From positions 174,193-238,192 of the forward strand of contig NZ_FNQN01000005.1 in NCBI RefSeq assembly GCF_900107645.1: a stretch of DNA of 64,000 nt, in the 5' to 3' direction. The position numbers and the translations under genes are program-made. The stretch's first letter is position 1, and every line of letters begins with the position of its first letter. This document shows, one piece after another, positions 9,553 through 19,774 of this stretch. Below the pieces are notes generated by a model. The model made no database searches and was not told the origin of the DNA. It saw only the letters and a list, made by a program, of their open reading frames with translations. Origin of the DNA: Desulfuromusa kysingii (lineage in GTDB: Bacteria > Desulfobacterota > Desulfuromonadia > Desulfuromonadales > Geopsychrobacteraceae).

Positions 9553-10263
9553 ATGAAAGCAACTGTCCTTATTCCGGCAGCAGGGACGGGTCGCCGGATG
9601 GGAGGCTCGATTAATAAGCAATATCTGGAACTTGCTGGCAAACCAGTTTTAGCTCATACCTTGACTCTGTTTGAAAATCATCCCCAGGTTGAAAACATCT
9701 ATCTCATCGTTTCAAGCGACGATATCAGCTACTGCCAGGAGCAGATTGTCGATCGCTTTAAGTTCAACAAGGTGAGCCGGATTATTGCTGGAGGAGCCGA
9801 ACGTCAGGATTCAGTCAGGAATGGCTTGAAGGCATTGACCGAAGATGGATTTAACCAACCGCATAGGCCGATTCTGATCCACGATGGGGCTCGTCCGCTG
9901 TTTGATTGCAAGCGCTTATCAGCCCTGATTGAGGCTGTTGAAGAGTCGGGAGCCTGTACTATCGGTGTTCCAGTTAAAGACACAATCAAAGATGTTGTCA
10001 ATAAGACCATAACCGGTTCGCCAGACCGCAGTCGGTTGTGGCAAGCGCAAACGCCGCAGGGATTTCAGTATCGGCTTATCAACGATGCTTTTACCCAGGC
10101 GGATGCCGATGGTTTTGTTGCCACGGATGACGCTTCATTGCTGGAGCGGTTAGGTCATCCGGTACAAATTCTGGAAGGGGACTACCGTAATATTAAGGTG
10201 ACAACACCTGAAGATATTCTCGTTGCGGTCGCATTATTGGGAGATGACCATTGCTCCGGATAG
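9553..10263 (+). CDS. ispD: 2-C-methyl-D-erythritol 4-phosphate cytidylyltransferase
   Basis: 236 residues, full length for IspD. It has the nucleotide-binding glycine-rich loop PAAGTGRRMG near the start, GGAERQDSVRNG (CTP/MEP site), ILIHDGARP and VPVKDTIK, followed by QTPQGF. It transfers CMP to methylerythritol phosphate in the non-mevalonate isoprenoid pathway. It overlaps ispF by 13 bp, so the two are translationally coupled. Confidence 0.97.
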   Translation: MKATVLIPAAGTGRRMGGSINKQYLELAGKPVLAHTLTLFENHPQVENIYLIVSSDDISYCQEQIVDRFKFNKVSRIIAGGAERQDSVRNGLKALTEDGFNQPHRPILIHDGARPLFDCKRLSALIEAVEESGACTIGVPVKDTIKDVVNKTITGSPDRSRLWQAQTPQGFQYRLINDAFTQADADGFVATDDASLLERLGHPVQILEGDYRNIKVTTPEDILVAVALLGDDHCSG

Positions 10264-10766
10264 GCCATGGATATGATGTCCATCGATTTGTTAAGGGCCG
10301 TCGCTTTATTCTTGGTGGTGTAGAAATTGACTACGAGTATGGTTTGCTGGGGCATTCAGACGCGGATGTCCTATTACACGCTATCTGTGATGCTATTCTT
10401 GGAGCGCTAGGTTTGGGGGATATTGGCAAACATTTTCCAGATACCGATTCTGCCTATGCCGGAATTGATAGCCGGGAACTGCTGCGCAATGTTATTACCA
10501 AGATGGAAGCGGTTCATTATCGCCTCGGGAATTTGGACTGTACTATAATCTGTCAAAAGCCAAAGTTGGCCCCGTATATTGCAAAAATGGTTGATCTGGT
10601 CGCTTCCGATTGCAAGGTTGCTTCAGGAATGATTAATATTAAGGCAACGACATCCGAAGAGCTCGGCTTTACCGGTCGTGGTGAGGGGATAGCAGCACAT
10701 GCAGTCGTTCTATTGCAACGTGATGAACGAAAATCTGCGGCTAAACGGGCAGCAATTATTTCATAA
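10251..10766 (+). CDS. ispF: 2-C-methyl-D-erythritol 2,4-cyclodiphosphate synthase
   Basis: 171 residues. The start is TTG 10251 with GGGAG upstream; the next residues [11 protein letters not shown] are the conserved IspF N-terminus (Asp8/His10-type zinc ligands), so this start is firm. [24 protein letters not shown] and [23 protein letters not shown] are family signatures. It performs the cyclization two steps after IspD. It overlaps the end of ispD and sits 11 bp before glnS. Confidence 0.97.
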   Translation: MLRIGHGYDVHRFVKGRRFILGGVEIDYEYGLLGHSDADVLLHAICDAILGALGLGDIGKHFPDTDSAYAGIDSRELLRNVITKMEAVHYRLGNLDCTIICQKPKLAPYIAKMVDLVASDCKVASGMINIKATTSEELGFTGRGEGIAAHAVVLLQRDERKSAAKRAAIIS

Positions 10767-10777
10767 AGGGTATTTTC

Positions 10778-12442
10778 ATGGGCACATCCGAAACAGCTGT
10801 AACTTCTAACTTTATCCGCAACATCATCGCTGAAGATCTGGAAAATGGTAAGCGAGAACAGGTGGTTACTAGATTTCCTCCAGAACCGAACGGATATCTT
10901 CATATCGGCCATGCGAAAAGTTTCAGCCTCAATTTTGGTTTGGCCGAAGATTTTTCCGGTCGCTGCCATCTTCGCTTTGACGATACGAATCCCATAAAAG
11001 AGGAAGACGAGTACGTTGATGCGATTAAGGCCGATGTGCGTTGGCTCGGTTTTGATTGGGGTGAGCATCTTCACTTTGCGTCTGACTACTTCGACCAGCT
11101 TTATCTCTGGGCGGTGCAGTTGATCAAAGCGGGCAAGGCCTATGTCGACAGTCAGACCGCTGAAGAGATGAGAGAAAATCGAGGGACTTTAACTCAGCCA
11201 GGGGTAAATAGCCCATTTCGAGATCGCAGTGTGGTTGAAAATCTTGAGTTGTTTGAAAAGATGAAGGCTGGTGAGTTTCCAGACGGAGCGCATATTTTAC
11301 GGGCGAAAATTGACATGAGTTCACCCAACATGAATTTGCGCGATCCCGCGATGTACCGGATTCTCCACGCTCATCATCACCGCACCGGAGATAAGTGGTG
11401 CATCTATCCTATGTATGATTTTGCCCATGGGCAGGGAGATTCGATAGAGGGGGTGACCTATTCAATTTGTACTCTGGAGTTTGAAGACCATCGTCCTCTG
11501 TACGATTGGTTCATTGAGCAACTGGGGATTTTTGCACCGCAGCAGATTGAATTTGCCCGACTGAACCTCAGCTATACGGTGATGAGTAAACGGAAATTAC
11601 TGCAATTAGTTAATGAGCAGTATGTTTCTGGCTGGGATGACCCGCGTATGCCTACCCTGGTGGGGATGCGCCGCCGTGGTTATCCTCCTGCAGCGATCAG
11701 GACGTTTTGTGAACGTATCGGGGTTGGTAAAGGGGCAAGCTGGATCGATTTATCGGTTCTGGAAGATTGTGTCAGAGAACAGTTAAATGAATCAGCTTAC
11801 CGGCGGTTAGCGGTACTTAAACCACTTAAAGTTACCCTTTCTAACTATCCAGCCGATAAAATTGAGATGCTGGAAGCACCGAACCATCCGCAACAGCCCG
11901 AGTTGGGGAAACGGAAGTTACCGTTTAGCCACGAATTGTATATTGATCGGGACGATTTTATGGAAGAACCACCAAAAAAGTTTTTCCGTCTTGGTCCTGG
12001 TCGGGAAGTGCGTCTGCGAAATGCCTACATTATCAAATGTGAAGAGGTGATCAAAAATAGCGATGGCGATGTCGTCGAACTACGCTGTAGTGCCGATCTT
12101 GATACCTTAGGGCAGAATCCAGCGGATGGACATAAGGTGAAGGGGATTGTCCATTGGGTCTCAGCAGTGCAGGCGCAAGAAGTTGAGGTCCGTCTTTATG
12201 ACCGTCTCTTCAACCAGGAAAATCCTGATAAAGCCGAAAACTATCTGCAAGCCTTAAATCCCGATTCATTTCAGACGACGACTGCACTGGTCGAGCCAGA
12301 ATTGATAGCGGTAGAACCTGGCTCCACTTTTCAATTTGAACGTGTCGGATACTTTACTGTTGATAGCAAGGATTCGAAATCCGGGCAGCCGGTTTTTAAC
12401 CGTACGGTGACCTTACGAGACACCTGGGCCAAGCTGAAATAA
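10778..12442 (+). CDS. glnS: Glutaminyl-tRNA synthetase
   Basis: 554 residues, the usual bacterial GlnRS length. Class I motifs are present: [14 protein letters not shown] near residue 35 and VMSKRKL near 268 as the KMSKS equivalent. The C-terminal beta-barrel anticodon-binding domains follow (about 340-550, with [18 protein letters not shown]). It charges tRNA-Gln directly. It is probably co-transcribed with ispD and ispF. Confidence 0.97.
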   Translation: MGTSETAVTSNFIRNIIAEDLENGKREQVVTRFPPEPNGYLHIGHAKSFSLNFGLAEDFSGRCHLRFDDTNPIKEEDEYVDAIKADVRWLGFDWGEHLHFASDYFDQLYLWAVQLIKAGKAYVDSQTAEEMRENRGTLTQPGVNSPFRDRSVVENLELFEKMKAGEFPDGAHILRAKIDMSSPNMNLRDPAMYRILHAHHHRTGDKWCIYPMYDFAHGQGDSIEGVTYSICTLEFEDHRPLYDWFIEQLGIFAPQQIEFARLNLSYTVMSKRKLLQLVNEQYVSGWDDPRMPTLVGMRRRGYPPAAIRTFCERIGVGKGASWIDLSVLEDCVREQLNESAYRRLAVLKPLKVTLSNYPADKIEMLEAPNHPQQPELGKRKLPFSHELYIDRDDFMEEPPKKFFRLGPGREVRLRNAYIIKCEEVIKNSDGDVVELRCSADLDTLGQNPADGHKVKGIVHWVSAVQAQEVEVRLYDRLFNQENPDKAENYLQALNPDSFQTTTALVEPELIAVEPGSTFQFERVGYFTVDSKDSKSGQPVFNRTVTLRDTWAKLK

Positions 12443-12495
12443 GTGATCAAGAGGGGTCTTGTGCCCATGTCTGGTCGTCATAGGAGATAGCAACG

Positions 12496-13941
12496 ATGAG
12501 TTTACGTGTTTACAATACAATGAGTGGCAAGAAAGAAGAGTTTAAACCTCTGGTTCCAGGTAAGGTCGGGATGTATGTCTGTGGCGTAACCGTTTACGAT
12601 TACTGCCATATCGGTCACGCCCGCGCTAATATTGTCTTTGATATTATCTTCCGCTATCTGCAATTTTCTGGATATGAAACAACCTACGTGCGTAATTATA
12701 CGGATGTCGATGACAAAATTATCAATCGTGCCAACGAAAGAAAGATCTCAAGTCAAGATTTAGCTGAAGAGTTTATTCAAGCATTTGATGAAGATATGGA
12801 AGCCCTTGGGTTGATCAAACCAACACATCAACCCCGAGCCACGGAATATATCCAGCAGATTATCGATATCAACCAGAAACTGATCGATAAAGGGATGGCT
12901 TATGCCTCTGGTGGTGATGTCTATTACAGTGTCGATAAGTTTTCAGATTACCTGAAACTTTCCAAGCGCAACATGGATGAGATGGTCTCTGGTGCGCGCG
13001 TCGCTCCAGGTGAACAAAAGCACAACCCTATGGATTTTGCTCTATGGAAAGCGGCCAAGGAAGGGGAACCCAGTTGGGAATCACCTTGGGGGGCGGGACG
13101 TCCAGGGTGGCATATCGAGTGTTCAGCCATGAGTTCTTCTTTACTGGGGGACAGTTTTGACATTCATGGTGGCGGTCGGGATTTGATCTTTCCTCACCAC
13201 GAGAATGAAATCGCTCAAAGTGAAGGGGCCAGCGGCAAACCTTTTGTCAAATATTGGATGCATAATGGTTTTGTTAATGTTGACAAAGAGAAAATGAGCA
13301 AGTCCCTTGGCAACTTTTTTACCATCCGCGACATCCTCAAAAACTATGATGCAGAGGTTGTCCGGTTCTTCATCTTGTCGGCTCACTATCGTTCGCCGAT
13401 CGATTTTTCAGATCATAATTTGTCCGAGGCACAAAGTGGGTTAAGGCGTTTTTATGAGGCCCTAGAAGCTTCCACCAATGCCATTGAAGGGTTGGATTCG
13501 ACGGGACATTCCAGCCAGGAAGGTGAGAAGCTCGAAGAAAAATTTCGTGAAGCGATGGATGACGATTTTAACACCGCTCTGGCGATTGCCCACCTGTTTG
13601 ACGGTGTGCGTAACATGAATCGTTTGATTGCAACCAAAAAATTTAAGAAAAAACTAGATTTGGTCGCCCAAGTGCAAGATCTTCACGCTACGATTCTCCG
13701 CCTTGGTAGCGTTCTCGGGCTCTATCGATCACAACCCACGGAGTGGCTGGACAAGGTCAAGCTGAAGGGGTTGAAGAAGTTAGATATCACCCAAGAAGAG
13801 ATTGAAGCGCTGATTGATCAACGATTACAAGCCCGTGCAGAGAAAAACTTTTCGCGGGGTGACGAGATTCGGGTTGAACTTGAAGGCAAGGGAATTTTAC
13901 TTCTCGATACCCGTGAAGGGACGACGTGGCGATTGAAATAA
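12496..13941 (+). CDS. cysS: Cysteinyl-tRNA synthetase
   Basis: 481 residues. Class I motifs CHIGHARA near residue 36 and KMSKSLGN near 267 are present, with zinc ligands in [16 protein letters not shown] and HHENE. The C-terminal region with DALR-like helices and [12 protein letters not shown] is complete. It lies 53 bp after glnS and ends in a strong hairpin, so it is likely the last gene of this forward block. Confidence 0.97.
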   Translation: MSLRVYNTMSGKKEEFKPLVPGKVGMYVCGVTVYDYCHIGHARANIVFDIIFRYLQFSGYETTYVRNYTDVDDKIINRANERKISSQDLAEEFIQAFDEDMEALGLIKPTHQPRATEYIQQIIDINQKLIDKGMAYASGGDVYYSVDKFSDYLKLSKRNMDEMVSGARVAPGEQKHNPMDFALWKAAKEGEPSWESPWGAGRPGWHIECSAMSSSLLGDSFDIHGGGRDLIFPHHENEIAQSEGASGKPFVKYWMHNGFVNVDKEKMSKSLGNFFTIRDILKNYDAEVVRFFILSAHYRSPIDFSDHNLSEAQSGLRRFYEALEASTNAIEGLDSTGHSSQEGEKLEEKFREAMDDDFNTALAIAHLFDGVRNMNRLIATKKFKKKLDLVAQVQDLHATILRLGSVLGLYRSQPTEWLDKVKLKGLKKLDITQEEIEALIDQRLQARAEKNFSRGDEIRVELEGKGILLLDTREGTTWRLK

Positions 13942-13975
13942 TTGCTGCTGCTTGAAAATTTGTACAGATGTTATA

Positions 13976-14007
13976 AAAGGAGCCAACCCGTTACGGGTGG
14001 CTCCTTT
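13976..14007. terminator. Bidirectional terminator between cysS and the exported-protein gene
   Basis: A long hairpin (AAAGGAGCC... / ...GGCTCCTTT, with inner ACCCGT/ACGGGT pairing) has A-rich and T-rich flanks on both sides. It separates two convergent genes. Confidence 0.85.
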
Positions 14008-14046
14008 GAACAGCGCCTCAGGGTACGCTTGAGATGCTGGAATTTA

Positions 14047-14376
14047 TTACCAGTCGAAATGGAAGAGCAGATTGGGAACCCCAATGAGTACGACAGATTT
14101 TGCGTAATGGGGGCGTTGGTGCTGCTGTTGTTTTTGACGTTTCACTTGTCGCAGTTGCTGGCGAGTTTCCCGTAGTTCTTTCTTCAAGTGTTGGCTTGCT
14201 CGCAGATTCCGGTTTTGATGATAGCGGTTGTTGTGAGCGTATTGAGACACCTGTCGCTGTTGATGGCTCTGCTTGGACTGGTATTGTTTATGATTATGGC
14301 TGTTGTCAGCAGATGCTAGCATCGGAGTGGCGAGAAAAATCAGACCGGCAATTAAAAGAGCTAATGTTGTTTTCAT
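14047..14376 (-). CDS. Small exported His/Gln-rich protein, unknown function
   Basis: 109 residues from ATG 14376, chosen because AGGAGG lies just upstream; a longer frame to 14448 has no ribosome site. A clear signal peptide (KTTLALLIAGLIFLATP, cleavage near ASA-DN) is followed by a strongly basic, His- and Gln-rich chain with an arginine/glutamine coiled-coil-like stretch, ending in VLIGVPNLLFHFDW. It is probably periplasmic; metal binding by the histidines is possible but unproven. I do not recognize a family. Confidence 0.7.
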   Translation of the reverse strand: MKTTLALLIAGLIFLATPMLASADNSHNHKQYQSKQSHQQRQVSQYAHNNRYHQNRNLRASQHLKKELRETRQQLRQVKRQKQQQHQRPHYAKSVVLIGVPNLLFHFDW

Positions 14377-14643
14377 CGTAACCTCCTGTTGTTGGACCGT
14401 TGAGAAAAGTTTCGTTTTCTTCTGTTGCCCCAACTCTAGCGGATGCAAACAACTGATTCATTCGACATCGACTCGGATTCCACCGGATGTCTAGTCAAAA
14501 ACAAGTATTTTAAATAGGTTAACCCCTCTTATAATGATCTCTACGCAGCAATAAATAACCCTATCCATTTGCTGAAAACAGCCTTAATCAGTCAAAATCA
14601 CTGTTTTCCATCGCTAGCTGTAACAGCAGAGTTCCAGCGGAAC

Positions 14644-15117
14644 CTAGATTGAAGGGTTGTCTTCCAAGCTGAGAATGAAGTTCCACTCATCAGGTTGAAC
14701 TGGCATGATTGAGAGACGGTTACCCTTTCGCACCAGTTGCATGTTTTCAAGCTGTTCACATTGTTTGAGTTCAGCAAGGGGGATGACCCGTCTGGTGTGG
14801 CGAATATATTTGATATCGACCATGATCCAGCGTGGGTTTTGCGGATCACTTTTCGGATCAAAATATTTGCTCTGGGGATCAAATGCCGTGTGGTCAGGAT
14901 AGCCTTCGCGCACCACCTCCATAATGCCGACGATTCCAGGGACATCACAGTTAGAGTGATAAAAGAAGACCTGGTCACCGATCTTCATCTGGTCACGCAT
15001 CATATTGCGGGCCTGATAATTACGCACACCATCCCAATGTTCTGTCTGCTTGGGCATGTTCTTAAGATCATCAATACCGAAGGCACTGGGTTCCGACTTC
15101 ATCAACCAATAGTTCAT
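14644..15117 (-). CDS. EVE-domain protein
   Basis: 157 residues, an almost pure EVE domain: NYWLMKSEPSAFGIDDL at the start, HWDGVRNYQARNMMRD, GDQVFFYHSN, GIVGIMEVV and the closing RLSIMPV motif. EVE proteins are PUA-like readers of modified bases or nucleotides, and this one resembles the THYN1 type. No methylase or restriction gene is adjacent, so its target is unknown. Confidence 0.92.
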   Translation of the reverse strand: MNYWLMKSEPSAFGIDDLKNMPKQTEHWDGVRNYQARNMMRDQMKIGDQVFFYHSNCDVPGIVGIMEVVREGYPDHTAFDPQSKYFDPKSDPQNPRWIMVDIKYIRHTRRVIPLAELKQCEQLENMQLVRKGNRLSIMPVQPDEWNFILSLEDNPSI

Positions 15118-15235
15118 TTCTGCTCTCCTTTTTTATCAAACAGCTTGCGCCGCAGCACAAAAATATTACAATGACATCGAGATTTCCCATTTGACTATTT
15201 TTTTGTCTGAATAGCAAACCAGATCAGGAAACAAC

Positions 15236-16042
15236 ATGCAACCCCTCAAAGATATAGCCCCTGACAAGTTAAAGCAGATCAAATATGTGCTTGCAGATAT
15301 TGATGACACCTTGACACTGAATGGCCGTCTTCCCGCCGCTGTGTATATGGCTCTGGAAAAGCTCCATGATGCAGGGATTATCCTCGTGCCGATTACTGGC
15401 CGTCCTGCCGGTTGGTGTGATCATATGGCGCGGATGTGGCCGATCGATGGCATTGTGGGTGAGAACGGAGCGTTTTATTTTTGTTATCGCACTGAGCGAC
15501 AACATATGCTGCGCCGTTATTGGAAGGCTGATGCTGAACGGCAAACAGATCGTGCCCGGCTTTTGGCATTGAGTGATGAGATTTTGACGGCGATCCCTGA
15601 AGCCAGAGTTGCAGCTGATCAGGCCTATCGTGAAACCGATTTGGCGATTGATATTTGTGAAGATGTTGCACCGTTGTCGACAACCAAGGTCAACAGAATT
15701 ATGGCGATGTTTACAGCCGCAGGGGCGCATGCAAAGATCAGTTCTATCCATGTGAATGGCTGGTTTGGCGACTACGATAAATTGAGCATGACCCGCAATC
15801 TGTTTCTGGAAGTTTTTAACGAGGATCTGGAGGCCGTTAAGGGGCAGGTTATTTTTATTGGCGATTCTCCAAATGATATGCCGATGTTCGATTATTTTCC
15901 CGAGAGCGTCGGTGTTGCGAATATTACTCGTTTTCTCGATCAAAGCGCCGTTAAGCCAGCCTGGATTACAACGCAGGAGGGTGGCACCGGGTTTCTTGAA
16001 CTCGCAGCAGCACTCTTGCGTGTAAAACGGCAGAACGAATGA
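15236..16042 (+). CDS. HAD-superfamily (IIB) hydrolase
   Basis: 268 residues with the catalytic motif I DIDDTLT (residues 22-28), motif II PITGRPAGW, a C2-type cap (about 90-190) and motif IV FIGDSPNDMPMF. IIB members dephosphorylate sugar phosphates or related metabolites. The substrate cannot be inferred; neighbours are unrelated. It has AGGAAA before the ATG. Confidence 0.88.
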   Translation: MQPLKDIAPDKLKQIKYVLADIDDTLTLNGRLPAAVYMALEKLHDAGIILVPITGRPAGWCDHMARMWPIDGIVGENGAFYFCYRTERQHMLRRYWKADAERQTDRARLLALSDEILTAIPEARVAADQAYRETDLAIDICEDVAPLSTTKVNRIMAMFTAAGAHAKISSIHVNGWFGDYDKLSMTRNLFLEVFNEDLEAVKGQVIFIGDSPNDMPMFDYFPESVGVANITRFLDQSAVKPAWITTQEGGTGFLELAAALLRVKRQNE

Positions 16043-16063
16043 GTTTTGAGTGATAGTGATCCC

Positions 16064-17443
16064 TCATCGTGATGTTTTTTTGACCCGTCCAAGAGAGCAA
16101 CCGATCCCGAGCACACACAGGCTGCAAAAAATCAGCAGCGCTGTCCTCATGCTGGCAAGAAATGCTGGTTGTGTCTCCAGTGTTATCGGCTGACCGTGCA
16201 TCATGTAGGAAAAAAGCAGAGTGATAATGGTCATGCTGGAGAGCATTCCCAGTGTCCTCATACTGGCATTCAGACCCGATGCGACCCCTAATTCGCGCGG
16301 TTTGACACTCCCCATAATCATGCTGACATTGGGTGAAGAGAACAGTGCAAAGCCCAACCCCAGAAAACCTAGCAACAAGAACACAACGGTCATCGAAGAC
16401 TCTGCTGCAAGTGTGGATGCTACGGCCAGGCCGATGGCACAAAACCCCATGCCGCTAGTTGCGACCCAAGAGGCCGGAATCCGATCGGAAAGGCGACCAC
16501 AAAATGGAGAAAAAATGGTTTGCACAATAGGTTGGATGATCAAAATTGAGCCGGCTTGCTGCGGCCCCATCCCTTTGACATATTGCAGGTATAAACTGAG
16601 AAAGAAAGTGACACCAAAGGTCGCTGCATAATTAAATAAAGCGGCCAGGTTGCTCAGGGCAAAAACGCGATTATTACGTAACAGTTTAATATCCAACAGC
16701 GGAAAAGGGGTCTGTGTCTCAGCGACCAAGAATAGGAACAGGCCAAGATTTGCTAGAATCAGCATTCCCCATGCCCACCCTCCTTGACTCAGGTTTGATA
16801 CTCCATACACAAGCATCAATATGGACGGAGCGTAAAGAGCAAACCCTTTCCAGTCAAATCGTTCTCCTTGAGCTTCCGCCCACTCTTCTTTGATCTTTAT
16901 CCGCGTAATCAGATAGGTGATGAGTCCCAGTGGTAGTACCATATAAAAGACCGCGCGCCAACCGAGGGTTTCCACCAGAAAACCGCCGATAAGGGGACCA
17001 CATGAAATCCCTGCATAAACGCTGGCAATAGCCAGTCCGAGAGCTTTACCCCTCTGGTTCGGAGGAAAAGCAGAGACGAGAATCGCCATCGTAGTTGCCA
17101 TCACCATGGCGCCGCCCATCCCTTGCAAAAAACGCAAGGCAATGACAATCTCGATGGACCATGATTGTGAAATCAACCCGCCAATAAAGGAAAAAATCAG
17201 CAGACCGATCTGGAAGACCTTACGGCGTCCATGAATGTCGCCGAAACGCCCCATCGCTAGCAAAAAAATAGATGCAGAGAGGATATAGGTGGTTTCAACC
17301 AGTCCCAGTTGTATCGCAGTGGCAGAGAACTCACGCCCCATTGTCGGCAGGGCGACTCCCACTGCCGACATCATGAAGGGCATTAAAAAGTGAGCCATAC
17401 AAACAGAAAACAGGATGGCTGAACGGGACGAACTTGTGGTCAT
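16064..17443 (-). CDS. MFS drug-efflux-type transporter (DHA2-like)
   Basis: 459 residues with about 14 hydrophobic segments, the MFS motif A GRFGDIHGRRKVFQIG near 66-81, and RFLQGMGGAMV plus the motif-C-like SCGPLIGGFLVE. It is likely an inner-membrane proton-coupled exporter; substrates of this large group cannot be assigned from sequence. Its ATG overlaps the stop of the S1-domain gene by four bases, indicating co-transcription and coupling. Confidence 0.88.
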   Translation of the reverse strand: MTTSSSRSAILFSVCMAHFLMPFMMSAVGVALPTMGREFSATAIQLGLVETTYILSASIFLLAMGRFGDIHGRRKVFQIGLLIFSFIGGLISQSWSIEIVIALRFLQGMGGAMVMATTMAILVSAFPPNQRGKALGLAIASVYAGISCGPLIGGFLVETLGWRAVFYMVLPLGLITYLITRIKIKEEWAEAQGERFDWKGFALYAPSILMLVYGVSNLSQGGWAWGMLILANLGLFLFLVAETQTPFPLLDIKLLRNNRVFALSNLAALFNYAATFGVTFFLSLYLQYVKGMGPQQAGSILIIQPIVQTIFSPFCGRLSDRIPASWVATSGMGFCAIGLAVASTLAAESSMTVVFLLLGFLGLGFALFSSPNVSMIMGSVKPRELGVASGLNASMRTLGMLSSMTIITLLFSYMMHGQPITLETQPAFLASMRTALLIFCSLCVLGIGCSLGRVKKTSR

Positions 17444-18645
17444 TTGTGTTTCTTGTGCTCTTTTTTGTTTTGACCGGCTTTGAGTAGATCTCCGAGACTG
17501 CCAAAGCTTGATGCAGTGGTTGGTTGTTCGTTGTAGCTGGTTTCGGCCACCTCATCGGTATTGTCGGTCAATGCCAGTGAGATACGCCTCTCCTCTGGTT
17601 CGATTTTTTCGACCATCACCTCTATCTGTTGCCCGACGCTGAGCACGTCCTGAGGGTGGCGAATCCGCTTGCCTTCACCCAGCTTGGAGATATGGAGCAG
17701 ACCATCAATGCCATCTTCCAACGTTACAAAAGCTCCAAATTGCGCTAATCGACTCACTTTTCCGGGATACTTCACGCCGACTTTATAAATTGATCCGACT
17801 TTGTTCCACGGATCTGCCAGAGTGTCACGCAGACTAAAGGAAAATTTATTGTTGTCCCAGTCAATTTTCTTAACAGCGACCTCCAGTTCCTGTCCCAGCT
17901 GCAGCACCTCATTGATATCTTCAACCCGGCCATAGCTGATCTCAGAAATCGGCAACAGACCTTCAATTCCACCAATATCAACGAAGGCACCAAAATCACG
18001 GATGTTGGTGACGCTGCCCTTCATCACCATTCCTTCCTTTAAGGTCTCACGCAAACCGACGCGGAGTTGCTCGCGCTCTTCATCAAGGATGGTGCGGTGG
18101 GAGACAACAATATTCCGTCCCCGCTCGCTGAACTGACTGATTTTAAAGGGGAGATTCTGGCCAATCAGGTCTGCTGGTTCCGCCAGTCGCAAACCAGTCT
18201 GGGAGAAGGGGCAAAAGGCTCTGATATTTCCTGCCAACTTTACCTCATACCCACCTTTGATCTCTTTTTCGATGGTGCCGTCCACTGGGATACCAGTTTG
18301 ATAGGCATTTTCTAACTGCTCTGTCCCGGAGCCAGAGCCACCAATTTTGGTTGTGAAGCGCAATTCTCCTCCGCTACGGGATAAAAAATAAGCGGAGATG
18401 ACATCACCGACAGCATATTGAATCTCCCCCTCAGCGTTTAGCAGTTCAGCTGAAGAGAGAACCCCTTCGCCCTTTTGACCGACATCTAAAAAGCACCAGT
18501 CAGAGCCAATTTGCAGGATTGTTGCGTCAATCTTCTTTCCGGGGATCAGCGGTTTGCCAACCTCAGCAAGACTGGCTTCAAACATCTCGGCAAAACTGGC
18601 GTCATCGTCGTTCATCGGTTCATCGCTAAAGTTATCTTCGCTCAT
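17440..18645 (-). CDS. Protein with four S1 RNA-binding domains
   Basis: 401 residues. After an acidic N-terminus, four S1 repeats are visible at about 38-105, 125-190, 208-278 and 295-362. The third is the best (GSVTNIRDFGAFVDIGGIEGLLPISEIS) and the fourth reads GKVSRLAQFGAFVTLEDGIDGLLHIS. The tail is Lys/His-rich. It is shorter than ribosomal protein S1 (usually six repeats) and probably an accessory RNA-binding protein rather than rpsA. It is the first gene of an overlapping pair with the MFS transporter. Confidence 0.87.
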   Translation of the reverse strand: MSEDNFSDEPMNDDDASFAEMFEASLAEVGKPLIPGKKIDATILQIGSDWCFLDVGQKGEGVLSSAELLNAEGEIQYAVGDVISAYFLSRSGGELRFTTKIGGSGSGTEQLENAYQTGIPVDGTIEKEIKGGYEVKLAGNIRAFCPFSQTGLRLAEPADLIGQNLPFKISQFSERGRNIVVSHRTILDEEREQLRVGLRETLKEGMVMKGSVTNIRDFGAFVDIGGIEGLLPISEISYGRVEDINEVLQLGQELEVAVKKIDWDNNKFSFSLRDTLADPWNKVGSIYKVGVKYPGKVSRLAQFGAFVTLEDGIDGLLHISKLGEGKRIRHPQDVLSVGQQIEVMVEKIEPEERRISLALTDNTDEVAETSYNEQPTTASSFGSLGDLLKAGQNKKEHKKHK

Positions 18646-18911
18646 TGTTGTAATCTCCTGATTTTATTTATGGAAGGTTCAGAGATTAGCCGGTTTTTTC
18701 TTGAGAGTAAATGGGGGAATTAAGGAGACTTCTACGAATTGAAAGCGAAACTATGGTGTCTGCTGCTGATTCTTGATAGTTGCAGCGGGATAATGGCCTG
18801 TATGAACTCGTGAAGAGTCCTTTTCTGCCGCTTTTTTCCCTGTTTGATTGTGATTTCCGGTGTTGCTGTTATTTTTTGTATAACAAACAAATTTTCTTCG
18901 AGGACAACGTT

Positions 18912-19610
18912 ATGAAACCGACAAGCTGGCTTGAAAGTCTTAACTGCGCGATAGAGGGGATTCTCTGGGCGGCTAAAGGTGAGAAACATGTTCGCTATCA
19001 CTTGGTTGCTGCTTTAGCCGTTGTCTTTATGGCGCTTTTTTTTAAGATTTCCGCTTTAGAGTTTTTTTTACTGGTTCTTGCTGCCGTCATCGTTATCTTC
19101 GCGGAGTTAGTGAACACGGCGATTGAAGCTGTGGTTGACCTGGTCACTGAAGATTATCATGAGTTGGCTAAGCGGGCCAAAGATGTTGCCGCAGGAGCTG
19201 TTCTGGTGACCAGTGTCGGCGCTGTCATTCTTGGTTATCTGGTGCTTTCAGGGCATATCTTTCCATTATTTCACAGTGAGCCGACCTTCGGCGAAGAGCC
19301 CCAGGGAACGATTCCGGTTGGTGCGTTGCTGATTGTCCTTATTTTGGTGATTCTGATCAAATCCCACTATAACCGGGGAACACCTCTGCGTGGTGGGGTG
19401 CCCAGTGGACACGCTGCGGTGGCCTTTTCCATTGCAGTTTCAACGTTTCTGTTTGGAAAAAGTTTTCTCCTTGGGATGATGGTATTACTGCTTGCGGTGC
19501 TGGTTAGCCAAAGCCGTTTATTGATGAAAATTCACTCCCCCAGAGAGGTGTTTCTTGGTGCTTTGCTTGGTTCAGTGGTGACCTTGTTGGCCTATCTGCT
19601 GTTTACCTGA
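18912..19610 (+). CDS. Fusion of DagK-type lipid kinase and PAP2 phosphatase
   Basis: 232 residues from ATG 18912 (GAGGAC upstream). Residues about 1-115 are a DgkA/undecaprenol-kinase domain: small, three membrane helices, AELVNTAIEAVVDLVTEDYHEL and KRAKDVAAGAV. Residues about 130-232 are a PAP2-type membrane phosphatase with KSHYNRGTPLRGG, PSGHAAVAF and SRLLMKIHSPRE; Glu replaces the usual final Asp of SRx5Hx3D. One half phosphorylates a lipid alcohol and the other would remove phosphate, so it may tune diacylglycerol or undecaprenol recycling. A separate dgkA lies 2.7 kb away. Confidence 0.88.
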   Translation: MKPTSWLESLNCAIEGILWAAKGEKHVRYHLVAALAVVFMALFFKISALEFFLLVLAAVIVIFAELVNTAIEAVVDLVTEDYHELAKRAKDVAAGAVLVTSVGAVILGYLVLSGHIFPLFHSEPTFGEEPQGTIPVGALLIVLILVILIKSHYNRGTPLRGGVPSGHAAVAFSIAVSTFLFGKSFLLGMMVLLLAVLVSQSRLLMKIHSPREVFLGALLGSVVTLLAYLLFT

Positions 19611-19697
19611 AGTGACCTGCACGACTGAATGTGTCGATGTCACGAAGTTTCCAAAAGAGGTGCCTGATAGCTGATCTAAGTCGTTCTGGGAACGCTT

Positions 19698-19726
19698 CAC
19701 TCAGATTGCATTCAGATTTTTGTCAG
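19698..19726 (+). promoter_or_regulatory. Three direct repeats with 11-bp period, putative OmpR-type regulator site
   Basis: CACTCAG, CATTCAG and TTGTCAG carry TCAG at 19701, 19712 and 19723, exactly 11 bp apart, about 50 bp upstream of the DUF4019 gene. Eleven-bp direct repeats are the usual binding pattern of OmpR/PhoB regulators, and such a regulator is encoded 2 kb away. Confidence 0.5.
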
Positions 19727-19774
19727 AAACTCTTGCTACTGTGGGATAAACTTAGAGCCAATGGAGGGGTATCT

